Source: Anisakis pegreffii
Lineage: Eukaryota; Nematoda; Chromadorea; Rhabditida; Anisakidae
Length of the DNA stretch: 64,000 nucleotides
NCBI GenBank assembly: GCA_035041965.1
Contig: JAPYMA010002489.1
Coordinates: forward strand, 21,976-85,975
Direction of reading: 5' to 3'
In this document: in pieces, positions 1 through 14,249 of the stretch
Layout: each line of letters begins with the position of its first letter
Numbering within the stretch: the stretch's first letter is position 1
Program-made: the position numbers and the translations under genes
Notes under the pieces: generated by a model
The model's input: the letters and a program-made list of their open reading frames with translations, nothing else
The model's database searches: none
Told to the model about the DNA's origin: nothing

Positions 1-1889
1 CTTGGAATATCAGCTAACATACTGATGTACTTCACTCGTAGAATATGAACAGCTTTCAAATGCTGTTACGATCAGCCGATATCGCCTAGTTTACATTAAC
101 GTTATCGTCAGATTCGTCTTCACCCTTTTAATCAAGGATGAGGCAGCGTCGCAAATATGGCCTCAATCCCGATCAAGTAGTCGATCCAATTCAATTAATC
201 ACACCTTGATTATCATTCTGCCGATTAATTGAATACAAGTGTCGAAGAGAACACCTGATGACGATTAAAGTAACCGCCGCCAATATAGGAAAGGTGAACA
301 ATGAGATTCATCCGAATCTTCACTCTTTGTATACTCTTCTTAATTATTCTGTAATCATTTTAAATTTAGGCAAATTACATTCACCAAGAATTGTTCAGTG
401 CGAAAGTGCTTTCAACGCAAATTTTGTGCTAACAAGTCATCGAAACTATTCATTGAAAGTCACAGACTCGCAATCTTTTAATGCAACTCACGGCATCTTT
501 TGATTTCATCCAATATTTGTGGAAAGGACTCTGAATTAGAGTTGATTACTCTATACGAAAAACCGTACACGATCAATTTTCCGGTGTAAATCACTGCGAT
601 TATTTTCAGTCTCAGTTTGAGTCCCTCTCCCTACAAATCATCAATCAACAACATAGGAGAATAGCCCTGAACTCCTATACTTGCCAAATCAATGAACGAA
701 ATCAGATTTTAATGAAGGTAAATGATTCCTCACGCTAGTATCGTTGGATGCGCGGAAAGAAAGGTGTCAACAAGGCAAGAATATGATATTTGTGATACTG
801 GTGATATGCGAGAGGCATAGACTCGTAATAAGTTATTGTAATTGCTAATTTAACAAAGAAATTCAAGCTTATCAGGTGCATTTCTCAGTCACGTTCTCCA
901 ATCAAACAGCATTATTATGCGCTATAAGGAATCTTCACTTCAGTTCTTAAGTTTCATTCGGCGAATCGCCGCCATACGTTGCAAGTGGATACGATGACGG
1001 TTAATGATTGAAGGTGAAAAGCAGTTGTTGGCTCAAAGGATTGATCGAGTGTTTTGTTGAACCGATCTGATCTCATTGATCATGTTGCTAATAGGATGTG
1101 AATTTAAGTTGAGCACAAAGATTTTCAATTTGTTCACCTGTTCACCTTCACCAACCAACTCAACTCAAAACAATCACCTTTATCGCCTCAATCACCTTTT
1201 TCCTCTTCACAGCTACCTCACACTTCACTTAACTTAACATCGTTTCATCTCTTAAAATCGAATCCAACTCGAAATTCTTTCGAATATTCCACATTTCCAA
1301 GTAATTCTTCATGTTTTTCGAAATTATAAATGATAATTATGAGAAATAGGTCTCAGGTCCTCAGGAACTTACAATAGTGAGGGCTGACAGATGTTTATCC
1401 ATTCTGAATTTCAGTTTTTTGAAACAACTTCAATTTCAAATAATAGAAGCCTTTCAGGCTAACAGAGCTATTCGCTTATTTTCAATTCTTGTTTCATTGG
1501 AACCGATACTTCATCAGACGCTCTGTTCATCGATGAATACGGATCTATGAGGGACTGGAAATGGATGACGGTTCTGAGCAAAGGGATATTTTAAAATGAA
1601 CAGTTCAACCGTAATTGATCAAGAGACAAGAGAATCATTTTTGAATATTGTCAGGTGAGTACTTGATATTTTTTGCTTTTACTCTTCAATTGACTCGAAT
1701 CGATGAATAAATGTGCTCATCTTATGGATATGACACAGATATGTTTTGTTCAGCTATCCACTTTGCTTTGAAAGAACATTTTGGATCATAAATAAGTATC
1801 GAAACTGAACGCTGTTCGTTCTCTGCTTTATTTTTTTTTAGATTTATACTGAAATTCGACCCGAGATATTGCATCGACACGGTATAGAA

Positions 1890-1985
1890 CAGTGGCTCTC
1901 ATAAGGGGTGAAATTGCCTGTTTTGGGTAATTTGTAGGTGCCAGTGGATAATGCAGGGGTTCAAGAAATTAGTATTTAGTTGACA
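1890..1985 (+). mobile_element. degraded hAT-like MITE copy (copy 1)
   Basis: This copy starts with CAGTGGCTCTCAT followed by AAGGGGTGAAA, then TTTGGGTAATTTG, AGGTGCCAGTGG and GAAATTAGTATTT. The same blocks occur in the same order, at roughly three quarters identity, on the minus strand inside 53305-53443. The terminal CAGTGG(T/C)TCTCA resembles ends of hAT superfamily elements (family knowledge). The right end is not recognisable here, so the copy looks truncated or decayed. It has no coding capacity. Confidence 0.5.
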
Positions 1986-4900
1986 ACAACACTGTTCATT
2001 CTCCTATTTTCTGAGTATCGCTAGATCGTCGGGGCCTCACAGGGTTTTCGTTCGTTTTAGAAGGGTTTTCATTCTTTTCCGAGCTGTTACAATCGCTCTC
2101 ATAACTGTTATCACCAAAAGTGTTCTCTTGTGCTAATTTCTCATTCATTTCATTCAACAATTAAAGTCAAATTCTCATTCTATCAAATGCACTCTTTTAT
2201 TGATCGTTTGACTGTTAAACGTTATTGAGCAATCATATTCGACTGCTGCATTGTTGATTTCGGCTGTCAACACCCGTCAACGTATCCAGTAAATAGTATA
2301 TTATACAGAATAAGAAACTGATTCGAACTGTGAAGTGAAATGAGACGAAGTGAATGAGAAAAACTCATCAAGAGAACGGTATTTGCATGTAATAGCTATG
2401 AGAGTGAATACAACACGTCTGAAAAGAATGAGAATCCATCTGAATGAGTTGGAAGTGAGCTTATCATAAACAATACCTTTTCATGCAATCATTCATCATG
2501 GCTAGACCTTCTCTTAGATCATGCTTTATGGATCTTCAGTCTAAACGACTTATTGCAGTTGGGCTTACGTCGCAACAGCAATTTTGTTGGTGGTATGCTT
2601 CTCGACATTCTTATGCTACGATGGACGTCGCACTGATGCTAAGAGTGATTCTTTGGATGAGCTAGAATATGGTCACGACACACTGTCAAAAATGATCATT
2701 TGAATCGCTCGAGGTAGAGCATTATTTTTGGATAAAATGTTTACCTTAATTATTCACGTTGAACATAATCAGCGCAACCATTTAAAGAACGAATTCTTTT
2801 AAATCGATCGCGAAAATCGCCCAGAACAATTCATTCAGATATTCTACTCAGTTGACCAGCAAGGTTCTTATCAAAGAGGATTTCATCCATCACATCGTTA
2901 AAAAGCTCTAGAATAAACTTACAAGCATACCAACCAAAACTCATCATTTTCTCCACATGAGGCCATCAGTTGCTCGATGTTTTCATGAAGTAAAGTTGCT
3001 CTCTGCACTAGAACACTTGTCTTTCCACTATAACGCTTGATTCTTCGAATTTTCAGGTTTCTGAAGGTAAACCATGATAACAGGCGAACGACAATCATGA
3101 ATATAAGAAAAAATGATCAATCTTTGGCTCGCATATATGTATATTTTGCTTGATATTGTAAATATCTTCACTGTATTTTAATTGTCTGCAATGATGATGA
3201 ACATATGAAATGTATGATATATCATCGAAAGCTGAAATAATCATCGCTCAATATGAAATGACATTGGTATTTTCGGAATAAAACTCTTTTATATGTTCGG
3301 ATTTACGGCTGAACAGTGATGAATGTTCAGATTTTACATTGTTCCGTCGTGCACGATGCTATTCTCTTTTATTTCAAAACCGCTTTGAAAGCGAAGGATT
3401 TTTGACTGATACTGAGTTCAGGAGATCGGTTTGCTCAGTATCATTTGTTACTGCAACTGTGAGAAAGTTGAATCTATTGTCTAGTGGGGATTGCATATAT
3501 TTTTGAAGTGTGCGGACGAGAGCATACCTTCAAGACATGAAATCGTGTCAACCTATTATTTGGTGATTGATTGACAGTAAGTTATCGTCGATTGAATGAC
3601 ATGTGAACGGATGCGTAAATGTTTCGTTAAGTAAAAACATCAAGATGACATAATCCGGTGTATTTTACAAGAACACAATGACTTCGATGGTTAACCGTTG
3701 TGATGTGGGATTAAGGATTAGGCATATTTTTGCGTTGTTGAGTGCGCATCACTCACTAACAAATCGCATTCGATAATCCGTTGAAATAATGCAGACGCAG
3801 TGCTTTTCGCTCATCGACGATCTCTTTCATAAAATTTATTCAACTGAAAATTTTCACTAATTGTTAGTAGGAATCTCTATACATTATCATTTTTTCCGCC
3901 TCTTCTATCTTATTTTCATGCTTTTGAGGGATGATGATTTGGAACGATGATTATTAAATTTGAAAAACTGTGAACCCGTTTAAAATTGTTCAGTGAGGCC
4001 GAAAGTAGCATCTTTGCAATCGCTTGGGGACTGCAATTTGAGGATAAATCGAGCATGTTTAAACGCATATCAACTGTTCAGTTCTCTTTCAATGTATTCA
4101 TGCAATGAATTAAAATTTGATAACGTGATTGATGACCTCGAATAATTTTTTTACCGATTAATATTCGAATAAAACAACGATCAATCTAGCAAGTGATTGA
4201 CTGATATTGTTTCGTGGCATTCAAGAGGTATTCCCAGAGATGGATGATGGCAGTTCAACTTATGAATGTGCTCATTTCAATTTGTCACAAATTGTCATTC
4301 GATCACTTCATACTCATCAAATTTGCTCACCTACGCGCACCCAAAGCACCAAAAAACCACCAACATTCAATTTGCTGACAACATAACTCATTTATTGACG
4401 ACGTGTGATTATGGCTGAGGGTATCGAATGCGCATGTCATGCAGATGTTCCACTACTCACCATCATTTGCTGCTCATAATACCTCAAACTTTCTCATTCC
4501 GTTTACTTACAATTAGCGTAGCACAACTCTCCTCATTATCGCATACTAAGAAACATCAGAGCTGACAGTAATAACCGATGCTGAGATAGTTTCATTAAGA
4601 AATATGCCTGAAATATATTGCGATGTTATCTTCGATTCCATTTGGTTTAATTCTAAAATAGATACCAAAATTATCGTTCAGAATATTTGATCGTCTTTCA
4701 GACTATTCGCTTTGATTTCATCAATAGCGAAACGACAACTCAAATTACACATTCTCACTAATATGCTGCAACATCTCAATTTGAACATCGCCTAATAAAT
4801 GATTGGTGAACGAGAGGAACAAATTCGCAATGAATTCGACCTTGATACTGAGCGCAAATCCTCTTATATAACTGTGGGTTTGCTGCCATTTATGGCCCCG

Positions 4901-7900
4901 TAATGAGTGGTTTTGCAAATCGTAAAAGATTATTACTTCCTAGTGAATGCATGATGCAATCTGTCAACTTGACAGTGCCATCATTTGCACACTTAAACCT
5001 CTGTGACGATTTGTCACTTGTCTGAATGTGGATTTCGATATTGTGACTGAATACAGGCTGAATATACAACCAGTATTGTTAGCAGATACTGAATTGTGGT
5101 CTTCGTGGTCTTCTAGTTTAAGTGTTGCAACAAACAACCTCCTCAAAAGATTGCTTTCTTCAGTTGAACCGCAGAGATGGCGCATATCATAGTTTTGAGT
5201 GAAATGCTCGAAGTACAACTGCCGGGTCGTTCATCGTTGTCTGTCGCCGATCACCTATGAATACCCTCCTTTGCAATCGACAGACACATTATGAGATCGA
5301 ATTTTTTTGATGATTATAATGAAATTGCATTGAAAAAAAAAAACAATTTCAACTTAAATTGCCGATGCCATTATGCCATTAAGGTGAAATGAACAAATGA
5401 ATAAGCAGCACCACCAGCACAGCGGAGAAGAGCAGAGCTGCAATCTGACATGAGTAAAAATAACTAGAACATAAATTATTTCAAATAATAAATTTTGATG
5501 GCTTTCCTTTGAACATTTATTGTTAGCTTTTTTGCCCATACACACAAACTGCATAAATTTTCTTTAGAATTTGACTGCTGATGAGCGAGTAGAATGACGA
5601 TTGGTGAAATTTCAAACGTAGCCACCACCACTTATGATGTCAAATACTGATGAGGTAGGCAGTAAATTTAATTAGCAAATTAATGACGTACTTTGTTGTC
5701 AGATTGCTGAAAAAAAAAGAAGAAAACCTCAACGAAACATCAAAATGCATGATTGTGTAAATGAACGAGATGAGTGAGCAATTTGTTTGCTCGCAATGAG
5801 CGGATGACAAATAAATTTCTGAGAGAATGTAATGAACTAAGAGAAGTTTTGTTCAACTGTGTGAAGTGATTGATCCTCGTGATGAAATAATCTCTTAACA
5901 TCTGACTGATTCTATTCGTGAAGGCGACGATACCATTTGGAACTCAATAAGAATCGATCGTTTAGAAAATTCGGATGAATTGGGAAATTATACGCGGCGA
6001 AAAATTGCTTGCCTATTAATGGAGAAACATTTAATTTAATGTAATTGCTCATTTTTACAAAAGAGCTGATTTTCCATTAGTAAATGCACAGAAGCAATAT
6101 TCCGCTGTCCTTGAAAAAAATTGTTGGTTCGCAGATTCGTACACATTTAGAGATTTGAAGATTGATTTGCATGATGGTTGCTCACCACGATTTGTGACTA
6201 ATTATTCGGAAGACCACCTCATCATTTTTTGATAATGAACTATTTTCGTTAATCGAAATTCGAGCAAAAGTTCCACATTTTCCAAAAATTCAGTTAAATG
6301 GAATTGCCCCGGAATGGAGTTCGCATGTGGAAATGCCGAAAATTTTTGCCAACGGAATGTGAATTTTGCTTTGAATACAACCTGAACAGATTTCTTGCAA
6401 AATTATTCTGTGCTCAAAACTCAAAAGTTTTTATTTTGTTGTTGCTGTTGCTGTTGAAATGTACGACGAGTGACTTTTAACGCAGAAGGAATGCAAATGA
6501 AATTTGATTATGATTCAAAATGAATGAATGCACGGACAATATGATATGTTGAGTGAGTGCTGAGCGATGAAGGATGATGATTGAGATTTTCGTTTTGAAT
6601 TCAGCTGACAGAATATGAAAATGACAGAATCATCATATTCTTCATCATAATCATCCATATCAACATCACTGCTATATGTTCATTCACCTCCTTCGTTCAC
6701 ATATCACGAAAACAACAGCGACATTGCGCCATCAATAATCCCGTCAATAATAGTGACGAGTTACTACTATTTGAGTGAGTAGCAAATGAGTGGAATCGTG
6801 TGCCGTGAATGCAACCTGATATAAGGCCAGTGAGATTATAGCGGATGGATCATATCCGAGTTTGAGCGTGCTGCTGCTCCTCTGGCCAGTTTTACGACAA
6901 CCTAACGAACTGTCCATCAACTTCACCGGCTGACATTGATCAACGGCAACAACAACAACACGAGTAATAGAAGTAGGAGGAAATTTTAGGGTGATGGACA
7001 GATTTATATTGGTGGGTTGGTTGTATGGGAACGAGGTGGTCGAGTAGTAGCAGTAGCACAAGAAGACAAAATGTCTATTAAGTGGTTGTGTTCTCTGAGG
7101 TTGGGTGACAGCAGCAGGCAGATATTTCGAATGAAATGAATATCTGAGTTAGTGGTGACTGAATACAAACGACTAGCTAACAATCGTAACAGAGATGATC
7201 GCATATTTAACGATACTGATTGATATTTCATGTTCCAACACGTCAATTTCCTCAAGTCTCATTTTTCAACCGCTCACTTATTCAGTCAGCTTCTGATTGT
7301 CAGCTTCTCAATTCATCAATTTCTCCGATGAGAGTGAAAAGTTGAGAGTGGCTTGCATATTTAAACTTGTTGAATTTTGTATCGTCGCTCATCAATCAAG
7401 GCGATTGCAGGTGTTATGTCGTCGTCAGCGAATGTCTTCTGAAGTGAATTTAAAAGTTGAAATGTCTGACTTGATGAAACATTCTTCGTAGTGGAAAAAC
7501 AACTATGAAAAGTGATCTCTATTGTAGTCGAAAATGTAATGCTGGCCAAAAATACGTCTTCATCATTCTGAGATCCGCATTTTGCAATTTGAAAAGAATT
7601 TTGAAAGATCGACGTGAAAAGTGTTATTTCATAGTTGACGAGTGCACTCAGTCCATGCTAATTCATTAGCTTTCGCTTACAGTATCGTTGAGATAGCTGT
7701 CATTTTCCGCTGTAGACAGTCACGAAAAGACCTTAAAAACGTTTTTGTGTGAGAAGGTGTTCATGCTCTGGAAACTAAGAATTTAGAAATTCAAAATATG
7801 ATAATATCACTCACGATTTTTGCTAACAATAAGAGACAATATGAACTATTCAAATGAATTATATTCTGGTAGATCTTCGAGGATGGCCTCAATGCCATGC

Positions 7901-8334
7901 AAATACAATAGGTTCATAAGAACAGGGCGGAGTTCGCAGGAACTACGATGGAGGCGGTCTGAATTGCCGTACAGGTGTTGCTCAGAGCAAACAAGTGCAT
8001 GAAACAGGGTCGAGATTCTTTCATCAACTATTCAGCCATATCCGTCCTCCTTGCTCCGAGCACATACGGTGAAATCAAGCTTGTGCCCGAGTTATTTGCT
8101 CTAATAAGATAAAAGTTTCATTCTATTTTATATTGATAAATATTTATTGAAAACGTTTTCACTCTCCAATGAGCGTATTACATAGATCGTCCGCAAAAAC
8201 TTTTGTAGAGTTGTGTTTCAAAAACTTCAAAGCTAGAATTGCTTCCTGAATAGTTCCTTTGCTGAGTGTGTTTCGTTCAGTGAAACGTTCCAATTTGCTG
8301 ACTTGCATGGCAATAGCGTATGGCAAAAGTTTTC

Positions 8335-8352
8335 GAGCGAGCGAGCGAGCGA
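8335..8352. repeat. (GAGC)n microsatellite
   Basis: Four and a half tandem GAGC/CGAG units are read directly from the sequence. Confidence 0.85.
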
Positions 8353-11300
8353 TCTCGTCCCGCAGACGAGATTATTGAATATATTGGAAAAATTTCGATC
8401 AAGTTGATGTGCGTGTTGATTTTAGTTGACAGGAGCAAAATTTTTGCGTTATTGCAGACTTTGAGGCAAATTCGATTGGAGTTTTGTGGTGCGATCAGCG
8501 GTAATTTTTGTTGGCAAATTTAGATTGATGACTAGAATTTTGGATTGATGATGGATGGATGGTAGGTAGCGTTGACGACGATTGGCATAAATAGTAAAGA
8601 CATTGCACATCAGAATCAGTTTATGTCATTCTTGTTGTGAATCAAATGCGTGTGTGTGTGTGCGTGCTTTTTTTCGTCATTCGGTTGTTGAATATTCAGC
8701 ATCATCAATCAAATAAAATAGCAACAACCCAAACTGATTATTCACTGATTCACAAATCAACAATAAATACTGACAACCTCTTCAACACCTCTCGTTTCTG
8801 GCAGCATTCCGTTGACAGTCAATCGGTTTGTTCAGTGGTGGCTAATCTTACACTTCGCCATTCATTCTCATCTGCGCTTCAGCCTCATTTGTCAAATATT
8901 TTGATCCAACCACGTTTCATTCGTTTCTCTGCAGACACATTTAATTAAGCAATAAGCAAATCTTGAGATGGATTCTATCAAGCCATTCAAATCAAGTTCT
9001 TCCTGAATTCTTAATTTTAATGCTATATCTGGCCTCTTATCATTGGTATATTTTGATATGATTTGATATCAGTCATTTCGATAATCTATTTTTCGGCTGT
9101 GAGATTGAGTACGGTTAAGATTGATCAACTGAAGATCAGTGCTTTGATGGTCACACAGCAACGCGTGACACAGATTAGTTGAAACTATGAAAACTAAATT
9201 GTTGCAATTTCGCAAATTATGACTCATTAGAAATTTGTTGATAAGAAAAAGTGATAAATGATTTGGTTCGGCCACATCGAACGCGAATGTTTTGGAAATA
9301 GCGAAGTGTTGAATCATACATTCGAAATGAGTTGCTCTATGGGGGTGTTCATGCGTCATGATTCATGCTCGAAATCAAGTTCCGCCGTTCCATGGAAGAT
9401 TTAAAATCATTTATCAGAGCATCTGAAATACTTGCACACGATTCTGGTCATAACATTAGCGGTTCTCATCTTTTGTTACTTGTCCAACTCTTGCACTCCT
9501 TGAACTCCTTCCGCAACTCACACTTCGAAGAAATGAATACATGAAATTAATCAGTGTTGAAAAGTGCATGAAAATAAATGCAGTAGTCATGAGCTAATGA
9601 ATGTATTTCATACGATTCACTTTTAGACTTTCTTAGGCTCAGTTTTCCCTTCTACAGGCGTTTCATTAGTGGGAAAAATTACTGGACGTCAATCATGTTT
9701 TAAGTAAAAACATAAAACTTATTTGATTGACTCAATTCACTTTCGCTGAACGAAAGGAAGTAACTTGATTGGGAATGTCAAATTCAGTCAGTTCTATGTC
9801 GAATTTCTTTGGCTGTTTCAAGCAGCATTTTCCAGACTTCTCAATTTACTCGAATGTTTACGCAAACATTATTTGTCAAACACAAATGTCATTCACTCAA
9901 AATTTTTACTGCTTCCTATGAGATCACCAATCAAACTTATCACTATTGTGACAACAATAATGATGTGAATATGATCAGATAAAGAAGAAATATCATATAT
10001 TGGCTCTGATATGCCAAGCTACACTTACTTTCGTTTTGCTTTATCGAATGCAATTGTGACAGCAGCCTGCCTTAACATTGGTGGCAGCATTCAGTTTTCA
10101 AATAATATGTCTTTATTTATCTTTATCCTTGCTAATCACACGATGATGTTGCCCATAATGATGTAAATGAGCGACATTTAGGATGGATGTTGTCTTGGTG
10201 CAAAACCCTTCACACTCTCTGAATCCTAAGATCACTCATTTCTTTTACTGCAATCCAATTTATCATCAAAAATCGTCAGTCAAATGCGTCTCGTTGTGTC
10301 ATACGCATCAAATGTGCAGGAAAACCCAATTTTTAGATGTTCAGATCATCAAAATAACAACTTTTCATTAGCTTGTTTTACGCTGTTCTCTTAATATTTC
10401 TTTTCCGGTTTGTTTGTTGCAAACTGCACATTCTTCGCCTGTTTTTCAAGTGATTCACAAAGTTTATTCAATTATTGTTACGCTGAAAAAAGGGAACATA
10501 AGGAGGCGATTCGCCGAATTTACTCTTTACAAGATCTCACAGTGTCATAGAGTGATAATTGTTTTTAACTGATGCATGATAATTTAATTGATAAGTCGCA
10601 CTTGCAAATGTAGTAATGTAGTGTACAAGTGGCTACTCAAAAGCAGATTTGCAGATTTTTATTCCATTCTAAGTCAGCTGATTAGATGAAATGCGATTTT
10701 ATGTTAAGCAGTCGAATCGAAGCTGTTCTGCTTTCGCTTAGATTTGTTTTGTTCACACTGATTTGTTTGTTCAACTGTTTCGATCAGTTTCATTCTGATC
10801 TGCTTTTCGATCAATTCGCAATTGTGGTGATTGCGAATAGACGATTTTGCATGGCATTCCATGATCCAGCAAAATTCCTTTCGTGACAGTACCAATGTTC
10901 GAATCGTCATCCTGTCTGATGCTTGATTATGAAAGTGATTAATGCATGAGAATTTATTTGTATCGTTCGACCTGTGAGATCTGTGAAAATAAGAAATCAC
11001 ATTATTGATATGTTACTTTAGATTGCGGTCTAGCGATCGGTTGAGTGTTTGACAATTTTGACAATCACAACGATTAGAGTGACGTTAATTAGGTGGTGGT
11101 TATGACCTGTGAGCATTCAAGTGTGCACAGCATAAGTGTACCCCCTGAGCCGCATTTAATCCCTGATCGCTAAGAGCCATCTTTCTCGATTCGATCTCAC
11201 CTGTCTCGTCTCGTTTGATAATCAATGAATGAATCATATTATTCGCATTCAATGCATTGCTGCCCAATTCCCCAATTAAATCAAACTCTATATTCGTCTA

Positions 11301-11881
11301 TTCGATTTGACAATGCAAATAATTACAACGATTGCTTGTGGAATATGGCATTTACCGTATAACTAAACGTGACTGTTCATTAACCCAATCTTCGCTATCA
11401 ATCTCGCAAAGTGACTGTGTATGAAGCGATCAAGCTGAGATATCTTCAATTTCTTGCACAAATACTTCAAACAGAAGACGTCAAGTCCCTTGAAGTTACG
11501 TATCAACATTCTCTCTGTTCGAGTTGATACACTCAAATAATATCTGCAATATTACTTCTGACCAGTAGCCTCATAAGAGGTATAAATGGAACACAATGCT
11601 TAGTCATTTTGTTGTAGTACTGTAATGCATGAGGGTATTTTCAGTGAATAGACGATAAGAGAGTTAGGTGATGGTGTGAAAAGGGGGTTTTGTTGAAGGA
11701 GTGAGTAAACAGTAATTGGGATAATGGCCAAACATATTGATGCATTTGGTTTCATTGTCAAGAATAGCGGTCTACTCTGATGTTACATAAGGTTTGTTAA
11801 CCTGAAGGGTTATTTATGAATGTGAAAACATGTGTGCATACAATCTGAACACCTGCATTTTTCACTTTGGGTTAATTGAGA

Positions 11882-11905
11882 GTATAACTAGCTGTATAAC
11901 TAGCT
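11882..11905. repeat. perfect 12-bp tandem duplication
   Basis: Two adjacent identical copies of GTATAACTAGCT. Each copy contains the palindrome CTAG. Confidence 0.85.
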
Positions 11906-14228
11906 CGTCCACAATGTACAACATCATGGAGAGCTGAGGTTACCTTGATTTGTCACATTGTCGCTGATAACGAATTGAAAATGGCACTGCGGATTGCGGA
12001 TATTCATTAGCATATTGATGCATTTGTTTAGGACTAGAATTTCATGGAATTTTTGAATGAAATTTAAGAAACCGGATTCTAGAAATGCTAACTGTGTGAG
12101 CACTACCGTAAGTATTGAATGTGTGTTATTATAACTGGAAGAGTTGATGTGATAATAAGCACCATAACATAATTATGTACAATTTGGTGGTGATATTGAT
12201 AGGTATGTGATTGAAATCCCGGGATTTTTGGAATGTTGAGTGAGAGAGAGACGTCAGAAACTGGGCAATGCAATAATGTGATAGAAAAGGAACGAACGGG
12301 TTAGAGTTATGGTTGTTGCTTGGGTGCGCATTTGATTGGCATAGAGTATGGACATGAGGCGACAACTTCACGACAAGTTGGATGATTCACGTTGAAGTTG
12401 ATGCACTCCTCTCACTTATTATGTTCATAGTTCACTGAATAAATGTCCAAATGAATCTGTCAATCATCACAATACACGTTTATACGCAGCCAGCAACACA
12501 CTCATATACACCTTCGCATCATCAAGATGAATGTCGTCGTCGTCTATTCACATAATTTACTAACTTAATATAATCAAACCTATCCTAAAAACATACATAC
12601 ACACATGCATTACATCATTTATTACAAATATCACCTTATCGCCGCAGCACTCATTCGCAAAAAATCCATGAAGATCATGGAAACTGCTGCATTTCATTTG
12701 TTATAAGCCTAGAAGCTCTGAGCTCATTTCCTGTGATATTCGTAAGTGGTTGAAAGTGGTTTGCAGTGCAATCGCCTACTTAGAAGAATCTTGAAACGTA
12801 TTGGATTCGTGAGTGATCTGCCGAACGAAATTCGTGTCATATGAGTGATAAATGATGATGTTGTCTTGTTTGTAATTGAATCAATTTTAGACGACTCTCT
12901 CTGAAACCAAAATCATAAATCAGAATTGATGAATTGATCCAAGCGACAAATTTATTGTTGCTTGCCTTGTTAACTGCAGGTGATCGATCGTTAATCTAAC
13001 CGCAGAAGCATCGTTACGCTGCAAAGGATAGAGAAATTGAAACAAAATTTTCTTCAAAGTTGCTTCCTCACAGATTTGTATGATTGGTTTGGGGTGAAAC
13101 TGTTTAATATTCAATTATTCATAATAGGTATGTGTGTGTATGTGCGTGTGTACATTTTACATTTTCGAATATTCAACTGAACTTCCAGTTGATTACACAT
13201 TCAACGTCAACATTAATTTATGTACATAATCAAAAATTTAACATCATCCTTTTCAGATGTCAAATCACTCCAGCAGCAGCAGATCACATCATTTGTCGTG
13301 AGCATCTTGCATATTTTTCTGTGCAGAGCGTCTTCGATTCCTCTAATCGCATCTTAACCATTCCAAAGCGACACTACAAATTGGTCTCATTTGTCGAATT
13401 TGTTCACTGTTCACTCGTCTGATTTACACAAATTCCATGAAACTGTTTGATGGTTCAGCGTTGAGTTCGGGCAGCAGCAGCGCCTCTAAAGTTGTATTCG
13501 TAAAAAATTTCTGTTCGTTTCTTGACCAAGTTTTTGACATTTCCTGGCTTGACATGCCTGCTTTTAATCACTAAACTTTCATCGAACTATCTCTGCATTC
13601 GATTGAACTCAATTCGACCAGTTGACTGCTCCAAACCATAATGCGATTTCTCAAGCGATTTTCGTTGAAATTCCCAATGTTCAGTGGTTTGAACTTCGAG
13701 ATTCGATGACTGCATGTGCGGCCAATGCACCCAAATATATGGATAGGCTTGTATGTTTTTGAAATTTAATCTTTCTGCAAAAATTTTGCTCTGGCATAAT
13801 GCATTTGACATTCGCATCTGCTGTTTGGTGAATCACTGACAATGAGCGTGCGGGATGATAGGCTTGAAAAATATTGAAGGATAACGATTCGTTCGTATGA
13901 TCGGTAATATGTTTATGATTGTTGGAAATGTGTGCGCATCGCTAATATATCAAAGTGATATGGATGGATGCTAACGGTAAATTGACGACACAAAACAACG
14001 CTGATACGGCGGAAGATGTTTTACGTATTTATGAAGAGGCATCAGTAGCCGACAGCCACATGGTTGTCACAAAAGATATTCAACGTTGAAGGATATATGT
14101 GTATGTTGTTGTCAGTGTGTTCCATCTAGTAGATGAGCACTGAAAGAAGCATTTGACGTTTGATAAATTACTGATAGTCATTGCCGTGACAGTTCTGCGT
14201 TGAATTTTATGTGGCGAGTGTGTAGTGA

Positions 14229-14249
14229 CTGCTGCTGCTGCTGCTGCTA
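14229..14249. repeat. (CTG)7 microsatellite
   Basis: Seven perfect CTG units, outside any gene I could model. Shorter CTG/GCT runs occur at 16939-16959 (imperfect) and 33559-33573. Confidence 0.85.

Noticed and set aside
6744..7255. Overlapping minus open frames of 105 and 83 residues as a gene.
   Set aside because: Composition is low-complexity, and there is no domain, splice partner or clear start context.
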